A stretch of DNA of 41,839 nt from contig CAMZNW010000121.1 in assembly GCA_947313935.1 (NCBI GenBank), forward strand, positions 1 to 41,839, given 5' to 3'. A model generated the notes under the pieces. That model was not told the DNA's origin. It made no database searches and was given only the letters and a program-made list of their open reading frames with translations. The position numbers were made by a program, and so were the translations under genes. Below, piece after piece: positions 7,000-15,740 of this stretch (positions within the stretch are counted from its first letter, which is position 1; every line of letters begins with the position of its first letter). This stretch comes from an uncultured Mollicutes bacterium. Its GTDB lineage: Bacteria; Bacillota_I; Bacilli_A; UBA3375.

Positions 7000-9488
7000 A
7001 TGAGCGATAAAATCGTTGAGAAGAATATTGTAGATGAGATGTCTAATTCATTTTTAGATTATTCGATGAGTGTAATTATTTCAAGAGCATTACCAGATGT
7101 TCGAGATGGTTTAAAACCAGTTCATCGTCGTATTTTATTTGCAATGAATGATTTAGGTAATTATGCTGATAAACCCTATAAAAAATCTGCAAGAATTGTT
7201 GGGGATGTAATAGGTAAATATCATCCACATGGAGATACGTCAGTATATTCTGCAATGGTTCGAATGGCACAAGAGTTTTCATATAGAAATCCATTAGTTG
7301 ATGGACATGGTAATTTTGGTTCATTAGATGGAGATGGTGCAGCTGCAATGCGTTATACTGAAGCAAGAATGTCAAAATTGGCTATGGAATTATTAAAAGA
7401 TATTCAAAAAAACACAGTGGATTTTATAGATAATTATGATGCAAGTGAAAAAGAACCAAAAGTTTTACCTTCAAGATTTCCAAATTTATTAGTGAATGGT
7501 TCGAGTGGTATAGCAGTAGGAATGGCTACTAATATTCCACCACACAACTTAGGTGAAGTTATTGATGCAATAATTGCATATTTAATAAATAAAGATATAT
7601 CAATTGATGATATAATGATGCATATAAAAGGACCAGATTTTCCATTAGGTGGTGAAATATTAGGAGTTTCTGGAATTGAAAAAGCATATAAAACAGGAAA
7701 TGGAACAATAAAAGTTCGAGGAAAATATAAAGTTTTTGAAGAGAAAAATGGAAAATCTACAATAATATTTTCTGAAATTCCATTTCAAGTTAACAAAGCA
7801 TCGATAGTAGAAAAAATAGCAGAAAATGTTAAGACGCATAAAATTGAAGGGATAACAGCTTTACGAGATGAATCAGATCGAGATGGAATTAGAATTGTTA
7901 TAGAATTATCTCGTGCGGTTTCATCAGATGTAGTAATTAATAAATTATTTAAATATACACAATTAGAAACTAATTTTTCTGCTAATATGTTAGCGTTAGT
8001 AGATGGAAAACCAGAAGTATTAAATATTAAACAATTTATAGAACAATATGTAAAACATCAAGAAGAAATAATTACACGCAGAACACAATTCGATTTAGAT
8101 CGTGCAGCAAAAAGAGCACATATTTTAGCAGGGTTAAAAATTGCACTTGATAATATTGACGAAATAATTAAAATAATTAAAGCATCTCCAACTGATAGTG
8201 ATGCGATTACAGAATTAAGTTCAAAATATCATTTTTCTGAAATACAAGCAAAATCAATTTTAGAAATGAAATTAAAAAAATTAACAGGATTAGAGAGAGA
8301 AAAAATAGATGAAGAATTACAAGAATTAGAAATTTTGATTAAAGAATTACAATTGATACTTGGTTCAATAGAAAAGATACATGAAATAATAAAAGAACAA
8401 TTATTAGAAATAAAAATGAAATATGGTGAGCCTAGACGTAGTATTATTCTTGATAAATATGTAGAAAATGATATAGATTATGAAAAGTTAATAGAAGAAG
8501 AAGAAGTTATAATTACAATAACGGAAGAAGGGTATATAAAACGATTAAAATCCAATACATATAAAATTCAAAATAGGGGGGGAAAAGGTTTAAAAGGAAT
8601 GAATGTTAACGATGAAGATGGTATTTCAAATATTATTTATACATCAACACATTCAGATTTATTATTTTTCACTAAAACAGGAAAAGTATTTAAATGTCGA
8701 GCACATCATATCCCAGAATATTCACGTACTGCTAAAGGTATACCACTTCAAAATTTAATCGATATAGAAGCAGAAGATTACATTAGTAATATAATTTCTT
8801 TGAGAAATATAGAAGAAACAGATTATTTATTTTTTGTTACAAAAAAGGGATAGCTAAAAAAATATTATTGTCAGAATTTTCTCGTATTAATAAAAATGGT
8901 AAAAGGGCAATTAAATTAATTGCAAATGATGAAGTTGTCAGTACATTAATTCTTAAAGAAAAAGATAATATAATTATTAGTTCTCATCAAGGAAAAGCAA
9001 TTGTAACTGCACTTAGTAATTATCGTCCTATTGGCAGAACTTCACAAGGAGTTAAAGCAATTACATTAAAAAATGATGATTATATAATTGGTGCCGGTAA
9101 GTTTCAAGAAGATGATATTATATTAACATTAACGGAACGCGGATATGGTAAAGCTACAAAATATGATAAATATAGAGTACAAAAACGTGGTGGAAAAGGA
9201 TTAATAACTATAAAAACATCTGAAAAAAATGGACATGTGGCTGGAATAAAAATTTTAAATCAAAATACTTTAGAAGAAAATGATTTGATACTTATTTCAA
9301 AAATGGGAATTGTTATTAGATTAATCGCTGAAAATATAAAAATTTCTGGAAGAAATACTTCTGGTGTAAAAATGATGAATTTATCTGAAAATGATATTTT
9401 ATCAAAAATTGCAATTGTTTCACGTGAAACAATTAATGAAGAAGGTGAAACAATTAATGAAGAAAGTGAATTCAATGAAGAAAAGTAG
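7000..9488 (+). CDS. gyrA: DNA gyrase subunit A, interrupted by a one-base frame change at about 8847
   Basis: The first frame (7000-8853) encodes the breakage-reunion domain, with HRRILFAM, the catalytic tyrosine in AAAMRYTEARM, and the coiled-coil region. It then covers the start of the C-terminal beta-pinwheel, including a GyrA box QNRGGKG. It stops at TAG (8851). The remaining pinwheel, from GIAKKILLSEFSR through a second box QKRGGKG, continues in the -1 frame to 9488. Joined at 8847, the protein is about 829 residues, the normal GyrA length. The break coincides with A_AAA_AAG, so recoding, polymerase slippage, mutation or sequence error are all possible. GyrA is essential, so simple loss is unlikely. 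The acidic tail carries a 21-bp tandem repeat and a parS site. Confidence 0.9.
8841..8853 (+). other. Slippery heptamer A_AAA_AAG and adjacent TAG in gyrA
   Basis: Zero-frame codons are ACA AAA AAG GGA TAG. The heptamer AAAAAAG (8841-8847) is in the exact phase for a -1 ribosomal shift, the type used in Escherichia coli dnaX. After a -1 slip the reading is AAA AAA GGG ATA GCT, which restores conserved GyrA sequence without loss of a residue. One extra A from RNA polymerase slippage on the A6 run gives the same protein. No strong stimulatory hairpin or upstream Shine-Dalgarno-like element is evident. Confidence 0.6.
9416..9431. promoter_or_regulatory. parS site 1 (ParB/Spo0J binding)
   Basis: TGTTTCACGTGAAACA is a perfect 16-bp palindrome identical to the well-known bacterial parS consensus. 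The symmetry extends to 22 bp (9413-9434). It lies in the gyrA coding end (codons for IVSRETI), about 4.4 kb from the presumed origin. parS nucleates ParB spreading and condensin loading for chromosome segregation. No parA or parB gene is in the window. Confidence 0.93.
9424..9465 (+). repeat. 21-bp tandem repeat in the gyrA tail that duplicates a parS half-site
   Basis: Two adjacent 21-bp copies (9424-9444, 9445-9465; one mismatch at the last base) begin GTGAAACAATTAATG, followed by a partial GTGAA. They encode the acidic repeat RETINEEGETINEES. The right half of parS 1 is the start of copy one, so copy two carries an extra GTGAAACA half-site. Confidence 0.8.
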
Positions 9489-10740
9489 ATATATATCTTT
9501 TCTTTTTTTATTAATATATACTTTTCAAAATATTGTCCAATTATCGGCATTAACAACTCAACCATATATATATGCTAAAAGTGCATTTATAATAAATGCT
9601 GATAATGGTTCAGTTATTTTAAATCAAAACGGTTATGAAAAATTAGGGATAGCTAGTATTACAAAATTAATGACAATATATATATTTTTAAATGAAGCAA
9701 AAGAGAAGGATATAAAATTAACAGATGAATTTCCAATTTCAAAACGAGTAGCAAGTTTAAAAGGTGAATCTTCTTCAGCTTCAGGGGTATGGTTTAATCC
9801 AGGTGAAAAAATAAGTGTTGGAAAATTATTAGAATTAGCATTAATTTTTTCTGATAATGGAGCAGCAATGGAATTAGCAGAAATTGGTTCAGGCAATGAA
9901 TTGAATCATGTGAAAAAAATGAATCGTCAAGCTAAAGAATGGGGATTAAAAAACACGAAATTTTATAATGTTACTGGATTAACGATGCGTGATTATGGAA
10001 GTTTAAAATTACCTGGAACAATTGCAGCTGATTATAATGTATCATCAGCTGCAGAGTTATCTAAAATGGCAATGTTAATACTAAAAGAATATCCAAAATT
10101 ATTAAAAGAAACATCTAAAGAATATGTGTCTTTTAATGACGAAAAATTACCAAGTTATAATTTAATGTTACCAAACGGATTACATAAATATGTAGGAGTT
10201 AAAGGATTGAAAACAGGTACTAGTATTGAGGCTGGATCATGTTTTTTAGGATATTTTACATATAAGGACCGAAATTATATTTCAGTAGTATTAGGTGCTA
10301 ATGATACAGATGCTAGATTTGTTGAAACAACAAAATTGTATGATTGGATTAAAAAACAAACATACAGAAAAGTATATACAAAAGAAACAAATTATAAATT
10401 AAATTTAAATGGAGATTCACGTGGTAATATAAATCTACATCCTATATATGATTTAGAACAAATTGATACATTAGCTATAAATGCTAACTTAGAATCAATA
10501 AAATTAAATGAAAAATATTTTAAAGATGATATATTGATAAAAGATATAATGCCTGGATCAATTGTTGCAACATTAGAATATAAAAAATTAAACCAAAGTA
10601 GTATCGGAATTGTAAGTAGTGATGATAAATATTTAGAGATACCGTTAATATATGATAAAAAAATAAAACAACAAAATATTGTTTCAAAACAATTTGAAAA
10701 AATAATAAAATTCTACCAAGGATTTTATCGTAGTATGTAA
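9475..10740 (+). CDS. dacA: D-alanyl-D-alanine carboxypeptidase (PBP5/DacA family)
   Basis: The start is placed at 9475, where MKKSRYISFLFLLIYTF forms a basic-plus-hydrophobic secretion signal; the frame upstream merely overlaps gyrA. The 421-residue product has the serine-peptidase S11 motifs SITK (SxxK with the catalytic Ser), SDN, and KTG in GLKTGTS, in the right order. It then has a beta-rich C-terminal domain and a final amphipathic segment KQFEKIIKFYQGFYRSM that would attach it to the membrane surface. It trims the terminal D-Ala of peptidoglycan pentapeptides outside the cell. It overlaps the gyrA end by 14 bp and has only a weak ribosome site, suggesting translation coupled to gyrA. 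Confidence 0.92.
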   Translation: MKKSRYISFLFLLIYTFQNIVQLSALTTQPYIYAKSAFIINADNGSVILNQNGYEKLGIASITKLMTIYIFLNEAKEKDIKLTDEFPISKRVASLKGESSSASGVWFNPGEKISVGKLLELALIFSDNGAAMELAEIGSGNELNHVKKMNRQAKEWGLKNTKFYNVTGLTMRDYGSLKLPGTIAADYNVSSAAELSKMAMLILKEYPKLLKETSKEYVSFNDEKLPSYNLMLPNGLHKYVGVKGLKTGTSIEAGSCFLGYFTYKDRNYISVVLGANDTDARFVETTKLYDWIKKQTYRKVYTKETNYKLNLNGDSRGNINLHPIYDLEQIDTLAINANLESIKLNEKYFKDDILIKDIMPGSIVATLEYKKLNQSSIGIVSSDDKYLEIPLIYDKKIKQQNIVSKQFEKIIKFYQGFYRSM

Positions 10741-10750
10741 AAATAAAAAA

Positions 10751-10766
10751 CGTTTCACGTGAAACA
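10751..10766. promoter_or_regulatory. parS site 2 (ParB/Spo0J binding)
   Basis: CGTTTCACGTGAAACA matches the parS consensus at 15 of 16 positions and keeps the 14-bp palindromic core GTTTCACGTGAAAC intact. It sits in the 38-nt dacA-metG gap just before the metG ribosome site, 1.3 kb from parS 1. Two sites this close together near the origin support a genuine centromere region. Confidence 0.88.
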
Positions 10767-10778
10767 AAAAGGAGTCAA

Positions 10779-12368
10779 TTGAAAAGAACATTTTATATAA
10801 CAACACCAATATATTATCCATCAGGTCAATTACATTTAGGACATGCATACACAACAATAACAGGAGATGTAATAAAGAAATACCACCAACAATTAGGAGA
10901 AGAAGTTTTTTATCTTACTGGTAGTGATGAACATGGACAAAAAATAGAAGAAAAAGCAATTGAAAAAGGAATTAGTCCTCAAGAATATGTTGACTATATA
11001 GTAATTAGTTTTAAGCAATTGTGGAGTGATTTAGAAATAGATTATGATAAATTTATTAGAACTACAGATAAAAACCATATTATTCAAGTTCAAGAAATTT
11101 TTGAATACTTATTAAAAAATGATGATATATATTTAGATGAGTACATTGGTTTATATTGTATTTCATGTGAAAGTTATTATACAGAAACACAAGCGATTGA
11201 AAATAGATGTCCAGATTGTAATAAAAAATTAGAAAAATTAAAAGAGGAATGTTATTTTTTCCGTTGTTCTAAATATATAGATCGTTTACAACAACATTTA
11301 AAAGATAATCCTAAATTTATTCAACCAGAAAGTAGAAAAAATGAAATAGAAAAAAACTTTTTAGAAAAAGGTGTATCAGATTTAGCAGTTAGTAGAACTA
11401 ATTTTAAGTGGGGAATTAAAGTTCCTAGTAATCCAAAACATGTAATATATGTTTGGATTGATGCACTAACTAATTACATTACGGCATTAGGTTATGGAAC
11501 AAATGATAAGTTATTTAAAGAAAATTGGCCTGCTGATATTCAATTGGTAGGAAAAGAAATAACTAGATTTCATGTTATTTATTGGCCGATGATTTTAATG
11601 GCTTTAAATTTAGAACTTCCAAAACAAATATTTGCTCATGGTTGGTTATTGATGGATAAAGATAAAATGTCTAAATCAAAAGGTAATGTAATTTATCCAG
11701 AGTTTTTAATTGAAGAGTATGGTTTAGATACAATAAGATATTATTTAATGCGTGAAGTGCAATTTGGAATGGATGGTATGTTTACACCTGAGAGTTATAT
11801 TAATAGAATTAATAATGATTTAGTTAACGATTTAGGTAATTTAGTAAATAGAACAATGGTGATGGTTAATAAATATTTTAATGGAACGGTTCAAAAACAA
11901 AATATAAGTAATGATTATTGTGAAAAGATAAAATTAAATATAATTAATTTAGAAAAACAATATCACATAAATTTTAAAGAGTTTGGATTCACAAAAGTAT
12001 TACAAAATGCATGGGAAATGATTGGATTAACTAATAAATTAATTGATGAAACTAAACCATGGATTTTATTTAAAGAAGGGAATTTAATCATTTTAGAAGA
12101 AGTATTATATACTCTATTGTCATCTATAGAAACGATAGGTAAATATATAGCTCCAATATTGACTAAATCATCAAAATTAATTGTAGAACAATTAGGAATT
12201 AAAAATAAGAAGTGTTTATTTAATATTGAAACTAATAATAAATATAATATAAGTAAACAACCTGAAATGTTATTCTTACGTTTAGATGTTAAATTAGAAA
12301 CAGAAAAAATACAAAAGAAAATGGAGCAACAAAAAAAAGAAGCTCAACAAAAATTAAAATTAAAATAG
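10779..12368 (+). CDS. metG: Methionyl-tRNA synthetase
   Basis: The start is TTG at 10779, set by AAAAAGGAG a few bases upstream and by the canonical beginning MKRTFYITTPIYYPSGQLHLGHAY. The 529-residue class I synthetase has the HIGH-type motif HLGH, a zinc knuckle with four Cys (CISC...CPDC), VWIDALTNY, and KMSKS in KDKMSKSKGN. It charges tRNA-Met, including the initiator. The appended C-terminal tRNA-binding domain found in the longer Bacillus enzyme is missing; instead the protein ends with a short Lys/Gln-rich helix. No T-box fits in the 38-nt leader, which instead holds parS 2. Confidence 0.96.
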   Translation: MKRTFYITTPIYYPSGQLHLGHAYTTITGDVIKKYHQQLGEEVFYLTGSDEHGQKIEEKAIEKGISPQEYVDYIVISFKQLWSDLEIDYDKFIRTTDKNHIIQVQEIFEYLLKNDDIYLDEYIGLYCISCESYYTETQAIENRCPDCNKKLEKLKEECYFFRCSKYIDRLQQHLKDNPKFIQPESRKNEIEKNFLEKGVSDLAVSRTNFKWGIKVPSNPKHVIYVWIDALTNYITALGYGTNDKLFKENWPADIQLVGKEITRFHVIYWPMILMALNLELPKQIFAHGWLLMDKDKMSKSKGNVIYPEFLIEEYGLDTIRYYLMREVQFGMDGMFTPESYINRINNDLVNDLGNLVNRTMVMVNKYFNGTVQKQNISNDYCEKIKLNIINLEKQYHINFKEFGFTKVLQNAWEMIGLTNKLIDETKPWILFKEGNLIILEEVLYTLLSSIETIGKYIAPILTKSSKLIVEQLGIKNKKCLFNIETNNKYNISKQPEMLFLRLDVKLETEKIQKKMEQQKKEAQQKLKLK

Positions 12369-12430
12369 AAAAACTAATTTGGTTTTAATTTTTGGAAATA
12401 TAATATATAAATTGAAAAACTGGAGGAAAA

Positions 12431-13210
12431 ATGATTGATACACATATTCATTTATATAGTGAAAAATATACTCAAGATATTAAAGAAGTAATTCAAAATG
12501 CAAAATATAAAGGCGTTACAAAATGTATTAATGTAGGGTGTGCAGAAACAGATTTTGATAGTGTAATTAAAATGAAAGAAGAATATCCAGATTTTTTGGA
12601 ATATAGTTTTGGATTACATCCAGTAGATATTAAAAAATTAGATTTTGAAAAAAGTATGCTGAATTTAGAAACATATATTGTTAAAAATAATCCAATAGCA
12701 GTTGGAGAAATAGGGTTAGATTATTATTATTATCCAGAGGAAAAAATCGAACAAAAAAAATACTTTATAGCTCAATTAGAATTAGCTAGAAAATATAAAT
12801 TACCTGTTATTATCCATACTCGTGATGCATATGATGATTGTTTAAATATATTAAAAGAATTTAAAGATGTACCTCGTTTAATCCATTCATTTGCATCTAC
12901 AGTAGAAATGGCAGAGAAATTTATTGAAATAGGATGTAAATTATCTTTATCAGGTCAGGTAACTTTTAAAAACGCATTGAATCAAAAAAATGTAGCTCAA
13001 AATATAAGTTTAGGAAATTTAATGATTGAAACGGATGGTCCTTATTTAACGCCTACACCTTTTAGGGGAAAAAGAAATTTACCAGAATATATTAGTTATG
13101 TAGCACAAGAAATAGCAGAACAAAAAGAAATATCATATAATAAAGTTATAGAAAAAACTACTAAAAATGCAGAGGAGTTTTTCAAATTGGAGAAAAATGA
13201 AAATAATTAA
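12431..13210 (+). CDS. TatD-family metal-dependent deoxyribonuclease
   Basis: The 259-residue protein is of family length and has the TIM-barrel metal ligands in order: DTHIH at the start, GEIGLDYYYY with the Glu, VIIHTRDA, IHSF, and ETDGPYLTP with the final Asp. TatD enzymes are 3'-5' exonucleases linked to DNA repair or turnover. In Bacillus the orthologue yabD also follows the Met-tRNA synthetase gene, and that order is kept here. TGGAGG lies at good spacing before the ATG. The 62-nt gap after metG has no clear terminator. The end overlaps yqeG by 14 bp. Confidence 0.93.
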   Translation: MIDTHIHLYSEKYTQDIKEVIQNAKYKGVTKCINVGCAETDFDSVIKMKEEYPDFLEYSFGLHPVDIKKLDFEKSMLNLETYIVKNNPIAVGEIGLDYYYYPEEKIEQKKYFIAQLELARKYKLPVIIHTRDAYDDCLNILKEFKDVPRLIHSFASTVEMAEKFIEIGCKLSLSGQVTFKNALNQKNVAQNISLGNLMIETDGPYLTPTPFRGKRNLPEYISYVAQEIAEQKEISYNKVIEKTTKNAEEFFKLEKNENN

Positions 13211-13727
13211 ACCAAATATGTATGTGAAGTCTATAATAGATATCCCTTATGAAGATTTGATTACTAATGGGATAAAATTAATTTGTTTTGATTTAGACAA
13301 TACATTAGATATCCCAAACGAAGAAACTATTCTAATAGATCCAACCATTGAAAGTAAATTAATAGAAATAGAAAATATGGGACTTGAAATATTCATTATA
13401 TCGAATAATACTATTGAAAATAGAGTGGAATCTTTTGCCAAAAAAAGAGGGTATAATTATTTAAAAGCAGCAAGAAAACCATTTCAAAGAAAATACAAGG
13501 AAAATACTATATTGAAACAATATGAAAAAAAAGAAATAATATTTATAGGGGATAAAATTATTACTGATATCATAGGGGCACGTTTATATGGTAGTCCATG
13601 TATATTAGTAGATCAAATAGTTAATGAAAATTTGAAATATTATTCAAAAATTATGAGTGTAATAGAAAATGTATTTTGTAAAATTAGTGGTTTTAAAAAA
13701 GGGGAATATTTTGACTATAAAATGTGA
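13197..13727 (+). CDS. yqeG: YqeG-family HAD phosphatase
   Basis: The ATG at 13197 follows TTGGAG; the upstream part of the frame overlaps tatD and is rejected. The 176-residue product has HAD motif I FDLDNTL (nucleophile Asp and the second Asp), motif II IISNN, and motif III GDKIITDI, giving the YqeG/HAD-IIIA group. The physiological substrate in bacteria is not settled; the eukaryotic relative acts on phosphatidylglycerol phosphate. As in Bacillus, it is directly followed by yqeH, here overlapping it by 17 bp. Confidence 0.88.
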   Translation: MKIIKPNMYVKSIIDIPYEDLITNGIKLICFDLDNTLDIPNEETILIDPTIESKLIEIENMGLEIFIISNNTIENRVESFAKKRGYNYLKAARKPFQRKYKENTILKQYEKKEIIFIGDKIITDIIGARLYGSPCILVDQIVNENLKYYSKIMSVIENVFCKISGFKKGEYFDYKM

Positions 13728-14799
13728 AGGATGCGGAATTATTAAACAAATAAAGGATGAACAAAAAATTGGATTTTGTAAGAATGTTGAACAAAAATTA
13801 TGTCAACGTTGTTATCAAATAAAAAATTACAATAAATTGCCAACGACAAAATTAGAAAATGAAGAGTTTGATAAATTGTTGTTAGAAGTAGGAAAAACTA
13901 ATAAATTAATATTATGGATATTAGATACAGCTGATTTAGAAGGAAGTTATATTAAAAATATCGAAAAATATTTAAAGAAAAATAAAGTTATTTTAGTTGG
14001 TAATAAAGTTGATTTATTACCTAAAAGTTTATCTGAGAAAAAAATAAAAAATTGGTTAATACAATCAATTGATGATGATATTAATATTATTGATGTTATA
14101 TTAACATCTACAAAAACAAAATATAATATTGATAAATTATTAGAATTAATAGATGAATTTACAACGAAAGATGTTTATATGATTGGTGCGACAAATACAG
14201 GCAAATCATCTTTGATAAATGCAATAAAAAAAAGTGTGTATAGTAAATATAAAAATAATGTTACGACATCTTTTTTTGCAGGGACAACATTATCAACGAT
14301 AGAAATAGTAATTGATGATTATATAACTTTAATAGATACACCAGGTATAATTAATGAATTTCAAGTGATAAACTATTTAACAACAGAAAGTTTAAAGCAA
14401 GTTATTCCTAATTCAGAATTAAAACCACATAGTTTTCAATTGAACAATAAACAAACTCTATTTATTGCAGGTTTATTTAGAATAGATTTTTTAGAAGGAG
14501 AAAAATCAACTTTCACAATATACGTTTCTAAAAATATTAATATTCATAGAACTAAATTAGAAAAGGCAGATATTTTTTATGAAAAACATATTACAACAAT
14601 GCCACTAGTACCACCTAGAAAAGAAGAGTTAGAAAGTTTAAAGTTAAGAGAAAAAACCAATTATGAATTGAATCAAGGGAAGCATTCATTTACTTTAGCA
14701 GGACTTGGCTGGTTTGTGATTGATGCTAATTCAGACATAAAAATTGAAATACATTATCCTAAAAATATTTTAGTAAAAAAACGTATAAATTTAAATTAA
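13711..14799 (+). CDS. yqeH: Ribosome biogenesis GTPase YqeH
   Basis: TTG at 13711 is chosen because AAAAGGGG precedes it at good spacing and the protein then begins with the zinc finger (CEGCG...CQRC) typical of YqeH. The GTPase is circularly permuted: G4 NKVD (near residue 95) comes before G1 GATNTGKSS (near 155) and G3 DTPG. YqeH acts in 30S subunit assembly. The 362-residue length is normal. It overlaps yqeG by 17 bp and is followed by yhbY after 8 nt. aroE, which separates yqeH and yhbY in Bacillus, is absent. Confidence 0.92.
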   Translation: MTIKCEGCGIIKQIKDEQKIGFCKNVEQKLCQRCYQIKNYNKLPTTKLENEEFDKLLLEVGKTNKLILWILDTADLEGSYIKNIEKYLKKNKVILVGNKVDLLPKSLSEKKIKNWLIQSIDDDINIIDVILTSTKTKYNIDKLLELIDEFTTKDVYMIGATNTGKSSLINAIKKSVYSKYKNNVTTSFFAGTTLSTIEIVIDDYITLIDTPGIINEFQVINYLTTESLKQVIPNSELKPHSFQLNNKQTLFIAGLFRIDFLEGEKSTFTIYVSKNINIHRTKLEKADIFYEKHITTMPLVPPRKEELESLKLREKTNYELNQGKHSFTLAGLGWFVIDANSDIKIEIHYPKNILVKKRINLN

Positions 14800-14807
14800 G
14801 GAGAAAC

Positions 14808-15101
14808 ATGACAAGTAAAGAACGAGCTATTTTAAAGAAAGAAGCGCAAGTTATTAAATCAACATTTCAAATAGGAAATGGAATGTTGCATGAAAGTAAT
14901 ATTAAAGCACTAAAAGATGGTTTCAATAATAAAGAATTAATTAAAGTAAAAGTAAATAGAGCAGACAAAACTGATAAACAAATAGTGGAAAAAATAGCTA
15001 ATGAGATTCAAGAAAAAACAACTATTGAAATAGTAGATATTATCGGAACAACAATAATTTTATATAAAAAAAATAAAAATGAAATGCTAAATATATTATA
15101 A
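14808..15101 (+). CDS. yhbY: YhbY-type CRM-domain RNA-binding protein
   Basis: The 97-residue protein consists of a single CRM domain. It shows the family GNG-type loop (FQIGNGMLHES), the helix LIKVKVNRAD, and the closing strand IVDIIGTTIILYKKN. YhbY binds pre-50S particles. AAGGAG sits before the ATG. It is the last gene of the tatD-yqeG-yqeH-yhbY run, followed directly by a terminator-like hairpin; nadD, yqeK and rsfS, which follow in many Bacillota, are not here. Confidence 0.9.
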   Translation: MTSKERAILKKEAQVIKSTFQIGNGMLHESNIKALKDGFNNKELIKVKVNRADKTDKQIVEKIANEIQEKTTIEIVDIIGTTIILYKKNKNEMLNIL

Positions 15102-15140
15102 ACAAAAAATATATCTTTTTTAGGTATATTTTTTGTTTAT
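15098..15140. terminator. Terminator-like hairpin after yhbY
   Basis: A perfect 16-bp stem (15098-15113 with 15125-15140) with an 11-nt loop follows, and partly overlaps, the yhbY stop codon. The stem is A/T-rich with an internal T6 on the 3' arm and A6 on the 5' arm, so it may work in both directions. A clean T tail after the stem is lacking. Confidence 0.65.
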
Positions 15141-15348
15141 AATATTACATTAATTTAATATTACATATTGAAACACTATAATAAGTTTTGATTGTAAAGT
15201 CCAAATAAAATATTGATACATCCTTTAGTTTATGAATACTTATGATAGTTATTGTTACTAGCTAGTGTAACTTATATGTAAATTATATAATAAACGTATA
15301 TTCTTTTAATAATAATATTTTGTAGAATAATACTTTATCTTCTTTTTT

Positions 15349-15537
15349 CACTCATTAGAAAAAGAATTACTAGGTGGTATGTTAAGATTTCAATTGTATA
15401 ATTTTTTAAATAATATATCTTATCAAAAAATTAATGATAAATTAGAATATTCTACTACTAAAGTATAAAAAATGCTAATCATCAATTTAAAAAGCAAATA
15501 TTTTCATATTAAAATTAAAGATAATGAAATAGAATAA
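15349..15537 (+). pseudogene. Possible helix-turn-helix regulator fragment, broken
   Basis: One frame gives SLEKELLGGMLRFQLYN and then ISYQKINDKLEYSTTKV, a TAA at 15466, and after that KMLIINLKSKYFHIKIKDNE. The pattern 'S..KI.DKL..S.TKV..... LN' resembles the N-terminal HTH of Mga/BglG-type regulators. It has no start and is interrupted, so at best it is debris. The call rests on a short pattern only. Confidence 0.3.
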
Positions 15538-15740
15538 AGGATATACTCTATTATCAAGATAATAAAACTTGAAGAGTTAAATCTATCGGGTAATAAGATT
15601 GTAGATATAAGTTCACTAGCAAGATTAAATAAACTTACGGATTTAGAGGTTAGTTATAATCAGATACTTATTATAGTCCATTATTATAAATACCTCTTTA
15701 TTTTAATGCGAAAAATAATGACACACTATTCAAAAGTATG
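15538..15740 (+). pseudogene. Leucine-rich-repeat (internalin-type) protein fragment
   Basis: The frame with CTT at 15568 reads LEELNLSGNKIVDISSLARL and then NKLTDLEVSYNQI, which is one and a half 22-residue leucine-rich repeats of the internalin type (LxxLxLxxNxIxDIxxL). The frame is bounded by stops within about 70 codons and has no start or secretion signal, so it is a relic of a larger, probably surface-exposed protein. A further stretch at 15786-15870 (DGSKIHISLEIHVGS) in another frame might be part of the same dead gene. Confidence 0.6.

Noticed and set aside
7076..7375. Antisense reading frames over gyrA and many other genes
   Set aside because: They are composition-driven shadows of conserved genes with odd residue content (runs of Leu, Tyr, His) and no ribosome sites.
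2173..8853. TAG recoded as an amino acid, to explain yaaA and gyrA
   Set aside because: TAG is the normal stop of infA, pnp and the full gyrA frame. At gyrA the sequence after TAG in the same frame is not GyrA-like, so the problem there is a frame change.
8868..9488. A separate gene starting with TTG after gyrA
   Set aside because: Its product is the continuation of the GyrA pinwheel, with the conserved second GyrA box, and has no ribosome binding site of its own.
10741..10778. T-box or SAM riboswitch ahead of metG
   Set aside because: The gap is only 38 nt and is filled by parS 2 and the ribosome binding site.
15254..15271. Palindrome ACTAGCTAGT with flanking GTTAC/GTAAC as an operator
   Set aside because: It lies in debris with no adjacent promoter or gene; chance symmetry is likely.
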